The translations under genes and the position numbers were made by a program. This document shows positions 61,310 through 64,000 of a stretch of DNA of 64,000 bases, in pieces. Position 1 is the first letter of the stretch; every line of letters starts with the position of its first letter. The stretch spans positions 17,694,298-17,758,297 of the forward strand of contig OX375879.1 of NCBI GenBank assembly GCA_947359465.1, in the 5' to 3' direction. Origin of the DNA: Metellina segmentata. Its lineage: Eukaryota > Arthropoda > Arachnida > Araneae > Tetragnathidae. A model generated the notes under the pieces. It ran no database searches. It saw only the letters and a list, made by a program, of their open reading frames with translations, and was not told where the DNA came from.

Positions 61310-61600
61310 CCTGCTACTGCAGTAGTCATGGAAGAGTAACAAATTAACTACCGGAGGGTTGCAAGTTTGAATCCGATGAAAGACAACATGCTCAAAGGGG
61401 GCTGGAGTAGGTTTAATCTGTCCTTATATTGGCATAGAAGTTTGGAGAGTGGGGTGCCAACTCGGATGTTGCCTCATCATCATCTTGATCAAAATTACGT
61501 GGTAGTGTCCTCGAATCTTTCCCTTGTGGATTGATCCTGGACCGTCGTCGATATCCATTGTGTTGCTCCAGTATGACAATAATTAAATACCTACCAGAAT
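61310..61600 (+). repeat. SINE, near full length
   Basis: The head (GCAGTAGTCATGGAAGAGTA, GGGTTGCAAGTTTGAATCC), body (AGTTTGGAGAGTGGGGTGCC) and tail (GTGTTGCTCCAGTATGACAA, TAAATACCTACC) are all present. It is opposed to 60940-61145. Confidence 0.8.
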
Positions 61601-61795
61601 CGCCCTATCTGAAAATGTATGAGACCTGTTTCAATCGCAACTGCTACCGTCCTTTCTTAGTCATGAGCAGTTCTTGTGGTAAGCTCAGATATTAGATTGC
61701 ATCTGTTGAAGAAACGGTCACTGCCAGGGTTTCAGTTGATCTGAAAGGAGGATTAAATCTGTTATTCATCATTGTCTTTTTCATTGCTATCTTAT

Positions 61796-61917
61796 ACCAA
61801 GGACCCAACCAGTCCAGTGGCTAAGGTGTTGGCCTCTGGATCGCAAGGTTCCGGGGTCAGGGCATGGATGTAAATTGTGCTGTCTTTTGTTAGAAGCAAT
61901 GATGTTCCTCCCACTGG
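61796..61917 (+). repeat. tRNA-like SINE head of another type
   Basis: CCAGTCCAGTGGCTAAGGTG, TTGGCCTCTGGATCGCAAGG and TTCCGGGGTCAGGG resemble a tRNA with A and B boxes. It lacks a 3' tRNA end and is cut by the CAGGGTTCCCAC element. Confidence 0.5.
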
Positions 61918-62957
61918 CAGGGTTCCCACGGTTCTTGGAAAGTACTTGATTTTTTTAACTAATACATAGCTGTGTAATTTCGTCTTGCATTGGAACTTGT
62001 CCAGACTGGTTTCTTCCACAGCAGGTGGCGTCATTCATTCATTATTTCGCGCCTTAACACTACTTGATTTATTAATAATGCTACGTTTAGATCGTCCATT
62101 TTCCACAGTATTCTGTCTGTCTAATTTGACACCTATAGTCTCTGTAAAGACGGACGCCTTGTTATGCCGACACATCATGACGTGATCACGGCCGTTTGAT
62201 AACAGCACCCTTTATTAGGAAACCGTAGCTTTTGCAGTCAGTACATCATTGGAAACCTGGCGCGCATCCAAAGAAATTAAGCCAAATTCTTATTGCAAAA
62301 ATATAAAAGTTACAATTGAAAAAAAAAAAAAAAATTTAAGAAAATCACATTTAAGATATTCTTTTGTTGCAAAAATTTCTCCAGATTTCAAATCCGTTGA
62401 AATTTTTACTCTATCTGTAACGATCACAAAGATAGACTAATGTAAACTAGAGAATAAAAAAGCCCTAACACTTGTCAAAACTTTTGATTTGTTTTGTTTC
62501 TCAAACAAAATAAACCATGACAGCTGTCTGTCCTAGGCAGTGGACGACAGCAAAATGGAGATAGTGTCTTGTAGATCGAACCGTGTGCAAGTTTCCATAC
62601 TCTTCTTTGTGCCACCAAAATAATTTATCGTACAATATTTTATCGTTTGAACGAAATCAATATGGGTGAAGTAGCCATTGAGACAAGAAGCTCACTTTGC
62701 AAAAAAAAATCACAGGTTCTGCAAGAAGAAAATCCAATTTTCACCACAATTGATGATAACCTTACTTTTTTTTACTATCTGTAGTTTTTAAAAATTTTGT
62801 CTTTTCTTAAATATTTTTCACATTTTTTCTTTTTAATTGACAACTTTTGTGTATGCCTTGTTTTAGGTCGTTATAAAAAATTTTAGGTGCTTGAAAAATA
62901 TTTTTTTGGTTTTAAAAAGTCCTTGAATTTTTTTTGTATAAAGGTGTGGGAACTATG
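61918..62957. mobile_element. Probable hAT element with CAGGGTTCCCAC end
   Basis: The left end is CAGGGTTCCCACGGTTCTTG. The right end is the complement of CATAGTTCCCACACCTTTAT, also followed inward by AAAAGTCCTTGAA-like text that mirrors the left AAAGTACTTGA. The target duplication is not clear. A dispersed repeat copy lies inside (62295-62450). No transposase is seen. Confidence 0.55.
62295..62450 (+). repeat. Dispersed repeat with the TTTTCCGCAGATTT core
   Basis: AAATTTCTCCAGATTTCAAA, TCCGTTGAAATTTTTACTCT and ACGATCACAAAGATAGA, close to 38745-38865. Confidence 0.6.
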
Positions 62958-64000
62958 ACTGAGTACTCCACAAGTGACCATCACTTCCAGCCTTGTAGTG
63001 GCCAATGATTAAGTTCATATGTGCCCGCCTTTGGGGGAAAAAAAATTTGTAAATTGGCAAAAGGAACTCAAAGCCTTAGTACAGTGCTTCTCAAAGGGTG
63101 CTCAGTGACATGCCTAGGTGTGCGCTATGAAATCCCAGATAGATATCTTACTTCAAATGATGAAAATAATATTTATAAATATTTGATTGATGAAGAAAGA
63201 ATATTTAAGGCATTCAATTTTACATAACTTACATTTTTTAATGGAACACTAAAGCCTAAAAGAAAAACTCATTGATCATAAAAGAGTAATTTTGCTTTAT
63301 GGTATCTGGCAACGTCAATTAGTGTTTCATTTTTTTTTTAAATTTGATTTAGTTTCTTTTTTTGGGTATTTGAGTTGAGAGAGCGAGATGTTGTGGTTAT
63401 AATTGGGGATTACAAAGTATTAAATTATAAATATGTGTTCTTTTTGCTTATAAATCATTATTGTCTTTATCAATATCATTCAGTCTTGCCCAAATTTTTC
63501 CATATCGGAATATATTCAGGATGTCAAAATTTAACACGCAAGAACATTTTTTTTTTTTTCAGAATTCTGCATTTTTTTCAAGGATTGGAATTTTGTTTCT
63601 GTTTGCATTTGTGTGTTCCAGTAATTTACCTATTGCAGAAATATTATTCAGGAGTTAGATTTTAATGATTTATTTATTTACTGCAAAATATCACTAGACA
63701 TGGGTAATTACTTGGTGGTATATGTATATTTCGACCAACTTTCTTTAAATCTCTGGTTTAATACGTAATAGTGTGTAGATTGCTGTACCATAAAATAAAT
63801 CAAATATACACATCAAAATATTTTTAAAGCGTATAATTTCTTATTTAAAAATGACAAATAAATTTTAAATAAGATGGGTTACGTTAAATTAAAACGGTAG
63901 TCAAACGTTGTTGTTATATACGTTATATATCATACGTATATTTCAAAATTTTGATATAGCTTTTCATTGAAAGACGATAAAAATCAATTAAATTTCATTT
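62958..64000. other. Intergenic end of the window
   Basis: No gene is seen. CAGTGCTTCTCAAAGGGTGC at 63082 looks like a hAT left end, but no matching right end occurs before the window stops. The rest is AT-rich. Confidence 0.45.

Overview
The window is eukaryotic and most likely from an arthropod, probably a spider. The reasons are long AT-rich introns bounded by GT/AG, polypyrimidine acceptors, an AATAAA signal, and a very dense mix of eukaryotic transposons: Ty3-like, BEL/Pao-like, R1-like and CR1/Jockey-like retroelements; Tc1/mariner, hAT and PIF/Harbinger DNA elements; Helitron-like elements; and tRNA-derived SINEs. The style of the Ty3 Gag and the shared SINE family fit orb-weaver genomes, but the species is an inference.

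One host gene dominates: drosha, the nuclear RNase III of the Microprocessor, on the + strand. I could place 23 coding exons from 8657 to 60357. All junctions obey GT/AG, every exon phase matches the next, and the spliced frame is 4,227 nt (1,408 codons plus stop), close to the usual size of animal Drosha. Exon 1 encodes a large RS-rich N-terminus, exons 2-8 the connector and central domain, exons 9-14 RNase III domain a, exons 15-19 RNase III domain b, and exons 20-23 the dsRNA-binding domain and a basic tail. Both [12 protein letters not shown] signatures and both downstream catalytic glutamates are present, so the gene looks functional. No other host gene could be supported.

Layout. 1-8.6 kb is intergenic: a Ty3-like LTR element with identical LTRs but no integrase core (638-5431), then nested MITEs and a pre-miRNA-like hairpin about 0.5 kb before the first drosha exon found. 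8.6-60.5 kb is drosha, about 8% exon and 92% intron. Intron 2 holds a CAGGGTGG element with a MITE inside. Introns 4, 17, 20 and 22 hold hAT elements with visible 8-bp duplications. Intron 6 holds a Helitron-like composite, and intron 7 an R1-like LINE interrupted by a hAT element and a BEL/Pao fragment. Intron 8 holds a Tc1 element carrying older remnants, intron 10 a 2.3-kb PIF/Harbinger-type element, and intron 19 a mariner and a SINE inside a larger TA-flanked element. 60.5-64 kb is intergenic with SINEs and hAT remnants.

I found no convincing new enzyme system. The most interesting signals are the recently inserted integrase-deleted Ty3 element, datable nests of transposons, one hAT element with palindromic CATCGATG subterminal arrays next to an exon, inverted SINE pairs in transcribed introns, and the hairpin upstream of drosha.
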